NCBI GenBank assembly: GCA_037445555.1
Contig: JBBIKG010000010.1
Location: 26,789 to 90,788, forward strand
Direction of reading: 5' to 3'
Source: JAAYJT01 sp037445555
GTDB taxonomy: Bacteria > Bacteroidota > Bacteroidia > Bacteroidales > JAAYJT01
Length of the DNA: 64,000 bases
The position numbers and the translations under genes are program-made. Numbering within the stretch: position 1 is the first letter of the stretch; the number at the start of each line of letters is the position of its first letter. Below the pieces are notes generated by a model. It saw nothing but the letters and a program-made list of their open reading frames with translations, was not told the DNA's origin and did no database searches. Shown here piece after piece: positions 20,320 through 33,086 of the stretch.

Positions 20320-20327
20320 TACCTTTG
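20320..20327 (+). promoter_or_regulatory. -7 element of the ppdK promoter
   Basis: TACCTTTG followed by CACC, 49 bases before the ATG, identical in its core to the three rRNA promoters. At the 19-base distance upstream there is TCG rather than TTG. Confidence 0.55.
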
Positions 20328-20376
20328 CACCAATTTTTTGGCTATTTAAAACTATTCTAAATAACAAGACAGTATT

Positions 20377-23175
<2,799 letters not shown>

Positions 23176-23196
23176 TTTGCATCCCTGAAAGCATCG

Positions 23197-23225
23197 AAAA
23201 CCCTGCCCACTATGGCGGGGTTTTT
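23197..23225 (+). terminator. Terminator of ppdK
   Basis: AAAACCCTGCC / GGCGGGGTTTT, an 11-bp stem with loop CACTAT and a T-run. It overlaps the stop of the convergent M28 peptidase gene by two bases, so it may serve both directions. Confidence 0.9.
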
Positions 23226-24882
23226 ATTTTGTCATGTAGCTTTCGCGGGTTGCCCTGAATTCAGATCCTTTATTCCACTGAGGAAAATGAATGGAATTCG
23301 AAAGTTTCCACCCGATATAGAAAGCCAGTTTGGCATCTTCTGCCGTGCCACTCAAATCCCAGGAAGCTGCATCATATTTATCAGCTGGCTTGTGGTAGTT
23401 GCTTGCCAGCCATTGCCTTTCGTAGGCTGCCGTCCATCCTTTTCCTTTGGTGCGGTGATCGCAGTTGCCGCGGGCAAAAAGTGCCGGCACGCCCACCTTG
23501 GCAAAGGCAAAATGGTCAGCACGGTAATACATCCCCGTTTCAGGAGTCGGGTCCGGTATGACATAGCGATCCTGACGTGCGGCAGCTTCCCTGACCAAAT
23601 CATCTAGAGTTGACTGCCCAAAGCCTGTAATCATGACATCACGCATGCGCCCAATGGGAAGCATCAAATCGTTATTCAGGTTTGCTACGGTTTTTGCCAA
23701 AGGAAGGACAGGATGATTCACATACCAGTGGGCACCAAGCAGCCCCTCCTCTTCGGCTGTAGGAGCCAGAAACAGGATCGAGCGACGCGGTTTATTATTT
23801 AAGGCAGAAAAAGCCCTGGCAATCTCCAGCATCCATGCCATAGATGTTCCGTTATCGACGGCACCGTAATGGATGGAGTCACCATCGATCACCCTACCAA
23901 TACCAAGGTGATCCCAGTGTGCAGAATAGATGATCACCTCATCGGCTAGGTCTGTACCTTTAAGCAAGCCACCAACATTACGCGAAACATCATACCTGAA
24001 AGTATTTTCCATGGTAAATTTCAAATGAGCCTTGAGGGGTTGGTGGCTGAAATTCCTGATCCTCGCATCCTTCGTGCGCTGTTCAAAATTAAATCCCAAC
24101 TTATGGAATAATGCGGCAGCAGCCTCACCGGTTATCCAGCCTTCCAGTTCACAACGATCGGCATACCCGCCCGGATCCTGTAGATACAAATCGGGTACAA
24201 GTGCCCCGCTCACAACAACACTCCATGGGTATCCAGCGCCTCGGGTGTTGTGTACGATAAGCGCACCTATGGCTCCCTGCCTAGCCGCCTCTTCAAATTT
24301 ATAGGTCCAGCGACCGTAGTAGGTCATGGCATTGCCTGTGAACAGGCTATCATTGCCCGAATCAAGGCCGGGGTCATTGACGAGTACGATCACCACCTTA
24401 TCTCTTACATCGATTCCCGAATAATCGTTCCAGCCGTACTCCGGTGCCACGATACCATATCCTGCAAACACCAGAGGCACATCATCCAAAATGGTTTTAG
24501 GCTGCACCCTGCGCGAGAACATAACAAAATCATCCACATACTTCAACTCTATAGTTCCATCCTTTCCGGTAACACACATGTTGGTAAGTGGTTTGTTGAT
24601 GACTTCCATCAGTGGTACTTCCTGAAAATAGCTCCCGTTAAAGGCCGGCTGTAACCCCAACTGACGGAACTGCTCCTCAAGGTAGTTTATGCTCAGCTGT
24701 TCTCCCTGAGTAAATGGCTTTCGGCCCATGAATTCGGGGGATGCCAGAGCTTTGACATATTCGGCCATATTGGCTTCATTAATGACAGACTCAGCTTGCT
24801 GAAAATCCTTTGTGACGGGTCTTAAACATGCAAATGATGATGACAGGAAAATAAGAGTGAGGAAGCAGAAAGTCTTGTTCAT
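23224..24882 (-). CDS. M28-family zinc aminopeptidase, lipoprotein
   Basis: 552 residues. The N-terminus is a hydrophobic leader ending SSFAC; Cys19 is a plausible though not ideal lipidation site, which would place the enzyme on a membrane. A PA-type insertion covers about residues 130-250. The M28 metal ligands are all present: His322 and Asp324 in SAHWDHLG, Asp343 in GAVDNG, the Glu pair 377/378 in TAEEEG, Asp405 in LNNDLM and His457 in RADHFAF. Predicted to remove N-terminal amino acids from peptides. Convergent with ppdK, with a good promoter upstream. Confidence 0.9.
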   Translation of the reverse strand: MNKTFCFLTLIFLSSSFACLRPVTKDFQQAESVINEANMAEYVKALASPEFMGRKPFTQGEQLSINYLEEQFRQLGLQPAFNGSYFQEVPLMEVINKPLTNMCVTGKDGTIELKYVDDFVMFSRRVQPKTILDDVPLVFAGYGIVAPEYGWNDYSGIDVRDKVVIVLVNDPGLDSGNDSLFTGNAMTYYGRWTYKFEEAARQGAIGALIVHNTRGAGYPWSVVVSGALVPDLYLQDPGGYADRCELEGWITGEAAAALFHKLGFNFEQRTKDARIRNFSHQPLKAHLKFTMENTFRYDVSRNVGGLLKGTDLADEVIIYSAHWDHLGIGRVIDGDSIHYGAVDNGTSMAWMLEIARAFSALNNKPRRSILFLAPTAEEEGLLGAHWYVNHPVLPLAKTVANLNNDLMLPIGRMRDVMITGFGQSTLDDLVREAAARQDRYVIPDPTPETGMYYRADHFAFAKVGVPALFARGNCDHRTKGKGWTAAYERQWLASNYHKPADKYDAASWDLSGTAEDAKLAFYIGWKLSNSIHFPQWNKGSEFRATRESYMTK

Positions 24883-24935
24883 GAAAATTTAGTTTTAAAA
24901 GTGGGTACCATTAACAGATGGAATACTAAGGATAA

Positions 24936-24966
24936 CAAAAGTAGGCGAATCCTGACCAACACCCAA
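24936..24966 (-). promoter_or_regulatory. Promoter of the M28 peptidase gene
   Basis: Minus strand TTG (24966-24964), 20-base spacer, TACTTTTG (24943-24936): full Bacteroidota consensus, 54 bases from the start codon. Confidence 0.65.
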
Positions 24967-25000
24967 CATATGCTAAAAATTGAATTAATAAATGGGCCTG

Positions 25001-25032
25001 TTGTAAGGGGTTAAAGATTTTTTCTAATTTTG
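25001..25032 (+). promoter_or_regulatory. Promoter of pckA
   Basis: TTG at 25001-25003, 21-base spacer, TAATTTTG at 25025-25032, ending 41 bases before the ATG. Divergent from the peptidase promoter. Confidence 0.6.
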
Positions 25033-25073
25033 GCTGGTTCATTCATTTCAAATCTTATCTTAACAAATACAAA

Positions 25074-26708
25074 ATGACCGAGTATTCGAATCACCAACCT
25101 AATGAAATCGCGCCACCCGACCTTAACCAATACGGTATTACAAGTGTCGAAAAAGTATTTTACAATCTGCCCTACTCTGAGCTTTTCAAGCACGAAACAG
25201 ACCCTTCGCTGCAGGGATACGAAAGAGGACGGGTAACAAACACCGGGTCTGTAGCGGTGGACACAGGCAAGTTTACAGGTCGCTCGCCTAAAGACAAATA
25301 CATTGTTTTGGATGATTTGTCTAAGGACACAATGTGGTGGTCTACCCAAGGCAAAAACGACAACAGGCCATTACAGCCCGAAACCTGGAATCATCTGAAA
25401 CAACTGGTTGTAAATCAGTTATCAGGCAAGAAGCTGTATGTGGTGGATGCCTTTTGCGGAGCTAATCCCGAAACGCGCCTAAGCGTACGCTTTATTATGG
25501 AAGTTGCCTGGCAGGCTCATTTTGTCACCAACATGTTTATCCGTCCCACTATCGAAGAGCTCAAACTATTCAAGCCTGATTTTATCTCTTTCAACGCCTC
25601 TAAAGTCACCAACCCGCTTTGGAAAGACCAGGGAATGAACTCGGAAAATTTTGTTGTTTTCAATCTTAAAGACCGTATGCAACTAATCGGAGGAACATGG
25701 TACGGCGGCGAGATGAAAAAAGGAATCTTCACCATGATGAATTACTACCTTCCGCTCAAAGGCATTGCTTCGATGCACTGCTCAGCCAACGTGGGCAAGG
25801 ACGGTGATGTGGCTATCTTTTTCGGACTTTCGGGCACCGGCAAGACTACTCTGTCAGCCGATCCGAAACGTGCGCTGATCGGTGATGATGAGCATGGCTG
25901 GGATGATGACGGTATTTTTAACTTCGAGGGAGGGTGCTATGCAAAATGTATCAACTTGAGCAAGGAAAATGAGCCTGATATTTACAACGCTATCCGCCGC
26001 GATGCATTGCTCGAAAACCTTGTGATAAAAGAGGATGGCAGCATTGACTTTGCCGATTCATCAAAAACCGAAAACACACGCGTTTCGTATCCTATCTATC
26101 ATATAGACAACATCGTGAAACCTGTTTCCAAAGCTGGGCATGCAAACAAAGTCATCTTTCTGACTGCTGATGCATTTGGCGTTCTGCCCCCGGTATCGAA
26201 GCTCACGCATGATCAAACCGAATATCATTTCCTTTCCGGATTCACCGCAAAGCTGGCCGGAACTGAACTTGGAGTAACCGCGCCACAGCCGACTTTTTCG
26301 GCCTGTTTTGGTAATGCCTTTCTGGCGCTCCATCCAACCAAATATGCGCTGGAACTGGTAAAGCGGATGGATGCTGCAGGAGCAAAAGCCTACCTGGTGA
26401 ACACGGGCTGGAATGGAAGTGGAAAGCGGATCTCGATCAAAGACACTCGCGCCATCATCGATGCTATTCTTGACGGTAGCATAGATCACGTTCCCACAAA
26501 AATGATTCCTTATTTTAACCTCGAGGTGCCCACACAATTGCCTGGCGTCAACCCGGGAATTCTTGATCCCCGGGATACTTACGGCAACTCGTCGGAGTGG
26601 AATGACAAGGCAAAAGACCTTGCAAAACGCTTCATTGACAATTTCGAGAAATATACCGACACTGCCGAAGGCAAGCGATTGGTCGCCTCAGGACCCACGC
26701 TGGCATAG
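25074..26708 (+). CDS. pckA: Phosphoenolpyruvate carboxykinase (ATP)
   Basis: 544 residues (E. coli enzyme 540). Interconverts oxaloacetate + ATP and PEP + CO2 + ADP. The kinase-1a P-loop FGLSGTGKTTLSAD lies at 250-263, followed by the metal-binding GDDEHGWDDDGIFNFEGGCYAK region; the substrate loop TGRSPKDKY is near residue 65. In fermentative Bacteroidota this enzyme fixes CO2 in the succinate pathway; direction here is inferred from lineage. Monocistronic, with its own promoter and terminator. Confidence 0.97.
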   Translation: MTEYSNHQPNEIAPPDLNQYGITSVEKVFYNLPYSELFKHETDPSLQGYERGRVTNTGSVAVDTGKFTGRSPKDKYIVLDDLSKDTMWWSTQGKNDNRPLQPETWNHLKQLVVNQLSGKKLYVVDAFCGANPETRLSVRFIMEVAWQAHFVTNMFIRPTIEELKLFKPDFISFNASKVTNPLWKDQGMNSENFVVFNLKDRMQLIGGTWYGGEMKKGIFTMMNYYLPLKGIASMHCSANVGKDGDVAIFFGLSGTGKTTLSADPKRALIGDDEHGWDDDGIFNFEGGCYAKCINLSKENEPDIYNAIRRDALLENLVIKEDGSIDFADSSKTENTRVSYPIYHIDNIVKPVSKAGHANKVIFLTADAFGVLPPVSKLTHDQTEYHFLSGFTAKLAGTELGVTAPQPTFSACFGNAFLALHPTKYALELVKRMDAAGAKAYLVNTGWNGSGKRISIKDTRAIIDAILDGSIDHVPTKMIPYFNLEVPTQLPGVNPGILDPRDTYGNSSEWNDKAKDLAKRFIDNFEKYTDTAEGKRLVASGPTLA

Positions 26709-26731
26709 CCTGAAACGAAAATGTGCATAAG

Positions 26732-26757
26732 AACCACCTGGTAAAGGTGGTTTTTTT
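26732..26757 (+). terminator. Terminator of pckA
   Basis: AACCACCT-GGTAA-AGGTGGTT followed by TTTTT: an 8-bp stem and T-run, 23 bases after the stop. Shared border with the convergent lipoprotein gene. Confidence 0.88.
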
Positions 26758-27304
26758 ATAATCCAACCTTTAGGTTCCACTTAATGACGAGCCGGAAAAT
26801 ATTGGTCTTCGTGGGCATCTTTAACGCCATGGTACCGTATACCCTCACAAAAAAACTGCTGCTTTGTTTAAGATAGTCCAGCGCCTCCTGATTGGGTGTA
26901 ACTGTAAGCGTAATACTTCGGGCCTGGGCATTGGTTACGGAGGCAGAAGCTATGTCGGTTTCGGCAGCCCCTGTTTTTTGTACCGTGACACGCAGCGCAC
27001 TGAACGGGCTCAGATTCAGTGAGGCTGGTTCGATGACCTGAATTTCAACCGATTTCACATTTCCGGATTTCAGTAGGTTAGGGTTGCCCCCATAGTCGCG
27101 GATAGCCTGTTCGATGTTGATATCAGTGGATGTTTGATAAAGCAACTTATCGGTAGATTTAAAATTCACGGAATCCACCGTAAAGTCGAATTCCTTGGCA
27201 ATAGGTACAGAGAGTGAAAGTAGTTCTTTGTCGCAGGAAAGTATCAGAGAGGCGATAAAACCTATGGCTAGGATTACAACCGAGAGAAAGAGAGGCTTTT
27301 TCAT
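26756..27304 (-). CDS. Predicted lipoprotein, function unknown
   Basis: 182 residues. A hydrophobic leader ends in the lipobox LILSC, so the mature protein starts at Cys24 (CDKELLSLSVPIAKEF). The remainder reads as a beta-sandwich-like chain with no recognised motif. Similar small lipoproteins with a FDFTVDSVNF-like opening occur in Bacteroidota, but I know no function. Convergent with pckA and 86 bases downstream of dnaN in the same direction. Confidence 0.7.
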   Translation of the reverse strand: MKKPLFLSVVILAIGFIASLILSCDKELLSLSVPIAKEFDFTVDSVNFKSTDKLLYQTSTDINIEQAIRDYGGNPNLLKSGNVKSVEIQVIEPASLNLSPFSALRVTVQKTGAAETDIASASVTNAQARSITLTVTPNQEALDYLKQSSSFFVRVYGTMALKMPTKTNIFRLVIKWNLKVGL

Positions 27305-27390
27305 ATCAACGATATTAATGTTACAGATTACATGCTATCAAATCAACGACACAGCTGCCGGTACCCGGTTGTTAGTAAGTGTTATTTAAG

Positions 27391-28515
27391 TTACACCAGC
27401 ATCACCGGCATTACCAGCATCAGGAGATGTTCATGCTCGTCTTCGGCGTTCACCGGAAGAAGTATCCCGGCGCGGTTGGGTTCCGACATCTCAAGCCTGA
27501 GCTCCGCGGTATCTACATTATTGATCATATCGAGGAGGAACCTCGAGTTGAATCCAATTTCAAGATCATCACCTACGTAGTGGCAGGAAAGTCTTTCGCG
27601 CGCTTCATTTGCAAAATCGATGTCTTCGGCAGCAAGTGTCAGTTCCTGTCCGGTTATCGAAAGCCTTATCTGGTGGGTAGACTGGTTGGCGAAAATGGAA
27701 ACCCGGCGGATAGCGTTCAGGAAAATGCCACGCTCAATGGTGAGTTTCTTTGGATTATCACGAGGAATCACAGCCTCATAGTTTGGGTATTTACCATCAA
27801 TAAGCCGGCAGATGAGATGGAAATTCTTAAAACTGAATGATGCATTGGTGCTGTTGTATTCAAGGCGCACCGGAAGATCTTCGGTAGCAAACAAATTCTT
27901 CAGCTGGTTCAGAGGCTTTTTAGGGAAAATGAAAGAGGCGGATTCACTGGCCTGCACGTCGGTGCGGCGGTAACGCACCAATTTATGCGCATCTGTGGCA
28001 ACGAAAGTAAGATCATCGGGTGTCACCTCGAAGAACACTCCAGACATTACCGGCCTGAGCTCATCATTGCCGGCGGCAAAGATGGTTTTGCTGATAGCCT
28101 CAGCTAAGAGTGCAGAATCAACCGTGAGAGAGGTAATGTCCTCCATAACTGGCGGGCGTGGATAATTGTCGCCCGGTTGTCCGGCGAGTTTGAACTTCCC
28201 TTCACCGGTGAGCAACTCGATGGTATAATTTTTTTGTGTATCTATGGTGACTGTAACAGGAATATCGGGTAGGGTCTTAAGTGTCTCAAGCAGAATCTTG
28301 CTCGGAACTGCTACCGAACCTCCATCTTCAGCCATGGAAAGTGGCACTGAAACAGTCATGGTAGTTTCAAGATCGCTGGCGGTAATGCGTAAGGTGGAGT
28401 TGTCAAGTTCGAACAGGAAATTCTCAAGTATCGGTAACGCACTGCTGGTGCTTAACACACCGCTGATAGCCTGGAGATTCCTGAGTAATAAGGTGCTAGA
28501 GACAATAAACTTCAT
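27391..28515 (-). CDS. dnaN: DNA polymerase III beta sliding clamp
   Basis: 374 residues, normal for the three-domain clamp. The start MKFIVSSTLLLRNLQAISGVL, the ESASFIFPKKPLNQL block and the C-terminal ILLPVNAEDEHEHLLMLVMPVML are clamp signatures; the C-terminal strand forms the hydrophobic partner-binding pocket. It tethers the replicative polymerase to DNA. It is not beside dnaA or recF in this window, as is usual in Bacteroidota. A full-consensus promoter lies 31 bases upstream. Confidence 0.97.
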   Translation of the reverse strand: MKFIVSSTLLLRNLQAISGVLSTSSALPILENFLFELDNSTLRITASDLETTMTVSVPLSMAEDGGSVAVPSKILLETLKTLPDIPVTVTIDTQKNYTIELLTGEGKFKLAGQPGDNYPRPPVMEDITSLTVDSALLAEAISKTIFAAGNDELRPVMSGVFFEVTPDDLTFVATDAHKLVRYRRTDVQASESASFIFPKKPLNQLKNLFATEDLPVRLEYNSTNASFSFKNFHLICRLIDGKYPNYEAVIPRDNPKKLTIERGIFLNAIRRVSIFANQSTHQIRLSITGQELTLAAEDIDFANEARERLSCHYVGDDLEIGFNSRFLLDMINNVDTAELRLEMSEPNRAGILLPVNAEDEHEHLLMLVMPVMLV

Positions 28516-28545
28516 AATTTAGGTTTTATCGGTTCAACGTTAGGA

Positions 28546-28576
28546 CAAAAATACATTAAAAAGGCATAGTTGTCAA
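28546..28576 (-). promoter_or_regulatory. Promoter of dnaN
   Basis: Minus strand TTG (28576-28574), 20-base spacer, TATTTTTG (28553-28546), 31 bases before the ATG. Confidence 0.65.
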
Positions 28577-28631
28577 AACAACCCATGTGGGAAAAAAACT
28601 TTTTATTAACCAGCCATCAACAGCAGCCTGA

Positions 28632-31600
28632 TTAGTTGGCACGCATCCTACGCAAAAAAGCATTACGGGTGGCAGCAGAGGAAATAATGAACTGATACGG
28701 CTCCTGTCCGAAAACGGTTTTTAGTTTACGTTTTTGTTCTTTAAGATTGTAAATCATGTTATTGAATTCCTGGTTTGAGGAAACAGCCTGCATCACGCCT
28801 GTGCTGTAACTGAAAAAATACCACTCATTCCGATCGGGTTCAAGATAGACGTTGATGATGTCGCCCGATCTTCGGCGGACGATTTCGACATGGCCCGGAA
28901 CATATTTGTTTATGAAGTTGCCATTGACGGAAAACACACCGATGGGGCCGACGCTTGTCAGCGAGCGGGTTATTTTATTCCATTTCATTTTGAGTTCGCT
29001 CAGTATCATTTTCTGAGGCAGGTTTTGAGGAAAACGCCTGAAGGTTCCATATGCCTTAAGCTCGTCATCGATCATGCGTGCAGACTCGATGCCAGCTAGT
29101 TCTTTCAGGCCCTCAAAAAAGTGGGTTGAACCTATTTCAACTCCCTTAAGGTTGAAGGAATTTATCTTACCTGCCATAAGCTTCATGGCTTCGGCGGCAA
29201 AGTAAAAATCCATTGAAACAAAAATGTTCAGGGTGGTCGAATCGTTGATCATGTGGTGTTCGATATCACCTAATGAAATGATTTTGAATTGCCCCCATAA
29301 TCCACCAAGATCTATCAATCCTTTGGCTTTTACGATGCATTTGTCCGTGTTCAGGCTCATCCATTCGATGCCCGCATCGCTCTCCATAGACCCTGTATTT
29401 CGTCGGATGATGTAGCCAGGAAGCTTTGGATCCTCGCTGATAGTGCCAGCTACCGAGGTGAGACTCTGGTCGCTGTTCAATTCTTTCTTCCCTAAAAAGG
29501 CCGGATAGATCTTCTGATTTCCGAGTCCAAGTACCATAGCTGCTGCCAGAGGTTCCCCGGCTAGTGATTTCAAAGGATCGGTCACAGGCAACCTTACATC
29601 CTCAGGGTTTACCTGTCCGCTGAATCTGACCCATTCGGCAGGGGCGGACAGACAAGGGTTGCTGATCGAGTAGGCGCCATTGTAAGTAAATCCGGCCACG
29701 TTGCCATTAAAGCTCAGGTCACCCCTGAAAGTAAAATGATTGTTAATTGCAAGAGGTGCATCTGCTATTGAGGCTGTGCCGGAGCTAACGCCGTCCGTGC
29801 CGGGGGCAATTTTCTGAAAAAACACCGGTTGCATGCGACTATCCCCAACAGGAATATAATAGGTTCCGCTGGCCTGATATGCTTTTCCGGAGAGGATTTC
29901 CACTTCGGCATCATAGATTCTGTGAAACTTATTAGTGGTATCTGCGATAAGCTGGGCTTGTTTAAGCTTGTCAATCCTGGCATCCGCCCCTATCGTAAGT
30001 TTACCGTTACCCGGCACGATAAGTGCGTCGCCGCTATGAATGCTTTTCACTTCATCGATGTACAAAGTATGATCAAAAATATCGTAACGCGCACTGCCTG
30101 CAGCGAAACCCAGGCCACCCTGTCCGGGATTTGTTGATGCGAACGAGTTGCTCCTACCCTTGTGCAGTAACTCTTCTTGTTCGGAAGTGATATATAATTC
30201 TTTGTAATCAGGTTCCCATCTGTATGACGTAAGATTGGTGCGATACTGGCTGACAGGGAGTTCGGCGTACTGCTCCGGTTTGTCCAGCCCGAAGATGCCC
30301 TGTCGCATCTGTGTATCATAGCTGAATGTGGCACCGGTGGTTCGGAAATAAATTTTTCCTTCCGTTGTGGAGAGCTGAACCGACCCTTTTCCTTTAATTT
30401 GGGATTGGTCAAGCACAGCAGTGCCTGAAAAACGGGCATTATTGATTTCAATGGTTCCGTCGGTTGTCAGAGAGTCAGGCCTGAGCCTGACCCCACCTTT
30501 GATTACTGCCTGATTCTGGTAGGCGTACAACCAGTCATTTGACCCGCTTTGCAGCTTCAACATATCCGAACCTGGAATCCAGACCTGGGTGATATTTTTT
30601 GCCTGAACGTCGGGCAGGTACCCAGGCTTGGCCTTTCCTCCGAGACTGAAGTCATCCACAGCAGCCATCAGGCTATCGGGATGCATCAGTATGTCCATGG
30701 AATGTACGGAAGCAGAAAGGCATTCTACTTTTCCCTTTCCTTTTAACCCATCGGTGGAAAGCGATAAATCGCCGTACAAACGCCCTTTGCCATCGTAGAG
30801 GGGTATTCCGGCCGTTGGAATTTTGTGGATTAATCCAAGCGAATAATCTTTCTGCACCATGAGTGGTTCTTTTATTTCGGGCAGGAGCCCGCTGCTGAAC
30901 AGATATCCGTTGAACCTGATGCCCTGTGTAGTGAAGCTGTTCAGGCTATCGATGGTAAAAGGCCTGATTAGAAAGTAAAATTTATCGCGCCTATACACCC
31001 CTTTCTGAATGTGGGGCTGATCAAAGTAGACGTAGGACTCGGTGGTGGCCACAAATTTGGGATATTGCGGCTGAATCTGAAGCCCTGACTTGTTGTTCGG
31101 ATGACTAATCAGAACCTCGCCGCTCAAATCAGATAGGATAGTCCTGACCCTCTCATAATTTTGTTTCTCAGTTGGGGTCGATACAGGGACCGGCACTTTG
31201 AAGGTGATGGAATCAATTTTTGATAAGCTGAACTTGAACTTGTCATATATAAAAGCTGCCTGGCTTGCATTGAAAACGAATAAGCCGGCTTCAATTCTTC
31301 CGGCAAACGTGAAATCACGGTTTTTCTTTACCAATATCTCGTTGTTGACGGGATACACGACCACGTTCTGTTGACTACTCAGCCTTACCTGTGACAAACC
31401 GATGATCCTCAGTTCAAATGATTTAAGGTCAAGCCGGGCATTGATCTTGTCTTTGACCTCGGAGGTAAGCTCTATCACATCGTAATCAGCCTTTTTGTTA
31501 TAGGCGTCCACGTAGTGCTTCATACGGTCAAGCACTCTTACTGTTCCTGTTTGTGGTGTAAAATCGACAAGACCGAGGTTGGCCAGTTTGATAAGTAAAG

Positions 31601-33059
31601 CAACAATCTGCGCATGGTCTAGCTTCATTGCAGCGGTCAGTAACTCATGGTTAAAGAAATTCGACCTTCGGTTGCGCGAAAAGTTGTATACTGTCACAGC
31701 AGGGTTCACTTTTTCGATACCGATCAGATCGAGATACTGTTCGGTATTGAAAGCATTGGAGGATCGGAAAAGGGCTTTGTTGCTACGATCGAAGCTAAGT
31801 ATAGCCCCAAATTCCATATACGCTTGCGGAAGTTTCCAGGACACCGCATCAGTATAGATATCGAGTTTATGATAGCTGTCCAAAAAACCGTTTCTGGCAA
31901 TGCCCTCCCCCATACGCATCATCATGAGTGTCTTTTCCTCATCGTTATACCGGATGCTGAGCTGAGGGTGGTATATAGAGTCGCCTTCAAAATGCAAAGA
32001 AAGAACCGCCTTGCCGGAATTCATTTGTCCATCACGAAAGACAAAACTGGCTGAGCGAAGATACAAGGTTGATTTAAAAGGTGTTATGATAATCACAGTG
32101 GCTGATTTCTCCGGTAGACCCCATCCTATGTACTGGTCTCCTTCAACGGAAAACCCTCCCTGGAAACTTATGTTTTCAAACACATTACGAATTATATGAT
32201 CATGGCTGAAGGTTCGGAATTTTGGATACATGCTTCCTGAAGCGGGGTTGGAAGCATTTAACTGGTCGGAAAAACTGCCGATCACTGGTTGCCTAAAATA
32301 TTTCGGCAAAGTAAGTATAGCCGTATCGGCGCGGTATGAAGAGCGCCGGGTTTGAATTTTGTAGGACAGTAATGAAATCCATGACTCCAGCTGGTCTTCT
32401 CTCCTTTTCAGATTAACTCTTCCTTTATTCCCAATCCAAAGATCATATAGTGGATAATATGTTCCTGTGGCTTCGTTTATCACGATACTGTCGCGCACTG
32501 ACACACAACTGATAGATGCATCACTGAAGCGAACAGCCGGAGTAGTGTCAGCAACAAACGTTGCCCTCTCGGCCCGGATGAGCCATTTATATCCCGTATC
32601 GCCAGAGAGGATGCGGTTACGAAAAAAAGTCACACTGAACTCCAGGTATTTCTGAAGCTGACGTGCAGGTGCGAGAACCACTTGTTGCTCAACCGTGCGC
32701 AACCACCCTTCCAGTCCTGATAAATCAGAATAGCGTGTTTTGTATGCCATCAAACCGGAATAAAATAATACGAAAGAAGGTTGCGGCCTATAGCCATTCA
32801 CCAGCATCTGGTTCGAAATGCCAATAATTGAAAGTTGATGAGAGGAAGTAAATATACCACCAGTAAACATCTGTTTTAAATTATTCAAAACCACTTGGGA
32901 ATTTGAACGATCGACGGGAGGGAACTTGTTAAAATATGACTCGACTTCGGATAGAAAGATGACTGGGTCGCCTGAGAAATTTTTAATATCCTGGGCAACA
33001 GCTACACTGCCTGCTGATAGCAGCAGGGTTAAGGCATAAATATGTAATTTGCCCTTCAT
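28632..33059 (-). CDS. Very large secreted protein, function unknown
   Basis: 1475 residues. A signal peptide (LHIYALTLLLSAGSVAVAQ) is clear; no lipobox, no membrane helix, no T9SS C-terminal sorting domain and no OM-barrel ending can be seen. The first 200 residues look helical. A stretch near residues 510-555 (LLTAAMKLDHAQIVALLIKLANLGLVDF) resembles a small helical module. From about 560 on the chain is beta-rich with repeating short strands such as LYGDLSLSTDGLKGKGKVEC and GTIEINNARFSGTAVLDQSQ, suggesting an extended beta-helix or taco-like fold reminiscent of OstA/AsmA-type proteins. I do not recognise a named family. It follows prmA by 27 bases on the same strand. Confidence 0.8.
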   Translation of the reverse strand: MKGKLHIYALTLLLSAGSVAVAQDIKNFSGDPVIFLSEVESYFNKFPPVDRSNSQVVLNNLKQMFTGGIFTSSHQLSIIGISNQMLVNGYRPQPSFVLFYSGLMAYKTRYSDLSGLEGWLRTVEQQVVLAPARQLQKYLEFSVTFFRNRILSGDTGYKWLIRAERATFVADTTPAVRFSDASISCVSVRDSIVINEATGTYYPLYDLWIGNKGRVNLKRREDQLESWISLLSYKIQTRRSSYRADTAILTLPKYFRQPVIGSFSDQLNASNPASGSMYPKFRTFSHDHIIRNVFENISFQGGFSVEGDQYIGWGLPEKSATVIIITPFKSTLYLRSASFVFRDGQMNSGKAVLSLHFEGDSIYHPQLSIRYNDEEKTLMMMRMGEGIARNGFLDSYHKLDIYTDAVSWKLPQAYMEFGAILSFDRSNKALFRSSNAFNTEQYLDLIGIEKVNPAVTVYNFSRNRRSNFFNHELLTAAMKLDHAQIVALLIKLANLGLVDFTPQTGTVRVLDRMKHYVDAYNKKADYDVIELTSEVKDKINARLDLKSFELRIIGLSQVRLSSQQNVVVYPVNNEILVKKNRDFTFAGRIEAGLFVFNASQAAFIYDKFKFSLSKIDSITFKVPVPVSTPTEKQNYERVRTILSDLSGEVLISHPNNKSGLQIQPQYPKFVATTESYVYFDQPHIQKGVYRRDKFYFLIRPFTIDSLNSFTTQGIRFNGYLFSSGLLPEIKEPLMVQKDYSLGLIHKIPTAGIPLYDGKGRLYGDLSLSTDGLKGKGKVECLSASVHSMDILMHPDSLMAAVDDFSLGGKAKPGYLPDVQAKNITQVWIPGSDMLKLQSGSNDWLYAYQNQAVIKGGVRLRPDSLTTDGTIEINNARFSGTAVLDQSQIKGKGSVQLSTTEGKIYFRTTGATFSYDTQMRQGIFGLDKPEQYAELPVSQYRTNLTSYRWEPDYKELYITSEQEELLHKGRSNSFASTNPGQGGLGFAAGSARYDIFDHTLYIDEVKSIHSGDALIVPGNGKLTIGADARIDKLKQAQLIADTTNKFHRIYDAEVEILSGKAYQASGTYYIPVGDSRMQPVFFQKIAPGTDGVSSGTASIADAPLAINNHFTFRGDLSFNGNVAGFTYNGAYSISNPCLSAPAEWVRFSGQVNPEDVRLPVTDPLKSLAGEPLAAAMVLGLGNQKIYPAFLGKKELNSDQSLTSVAGTISEDPKLPGYIIRRNTGSMESDAGIEWMSLNTDKCIVKAKGLIDLGGLWGQFKIISLGDIEHHMINDSTTLNIFVSMDFYFAAEAMKLMAGKINSFNLKGVEIGSTHFFEGLKELAGIESARMIDDELKAYGTFRRFPQNLPQKMILSELKMKWNKITRSLTSVGPIGVFSVNGNFINKYVPGHVEIVRRRSGDIINVYLEPDRNEWYFFSYSTGVMQAVSSNQEFNNMIYNLKEQKRKLKTVFGQEPYQFIISSAATRNAFLRRMRAN

Positions 33060-33086
33060 TGATTTTTAATGCAGGACAGCAGGTCG

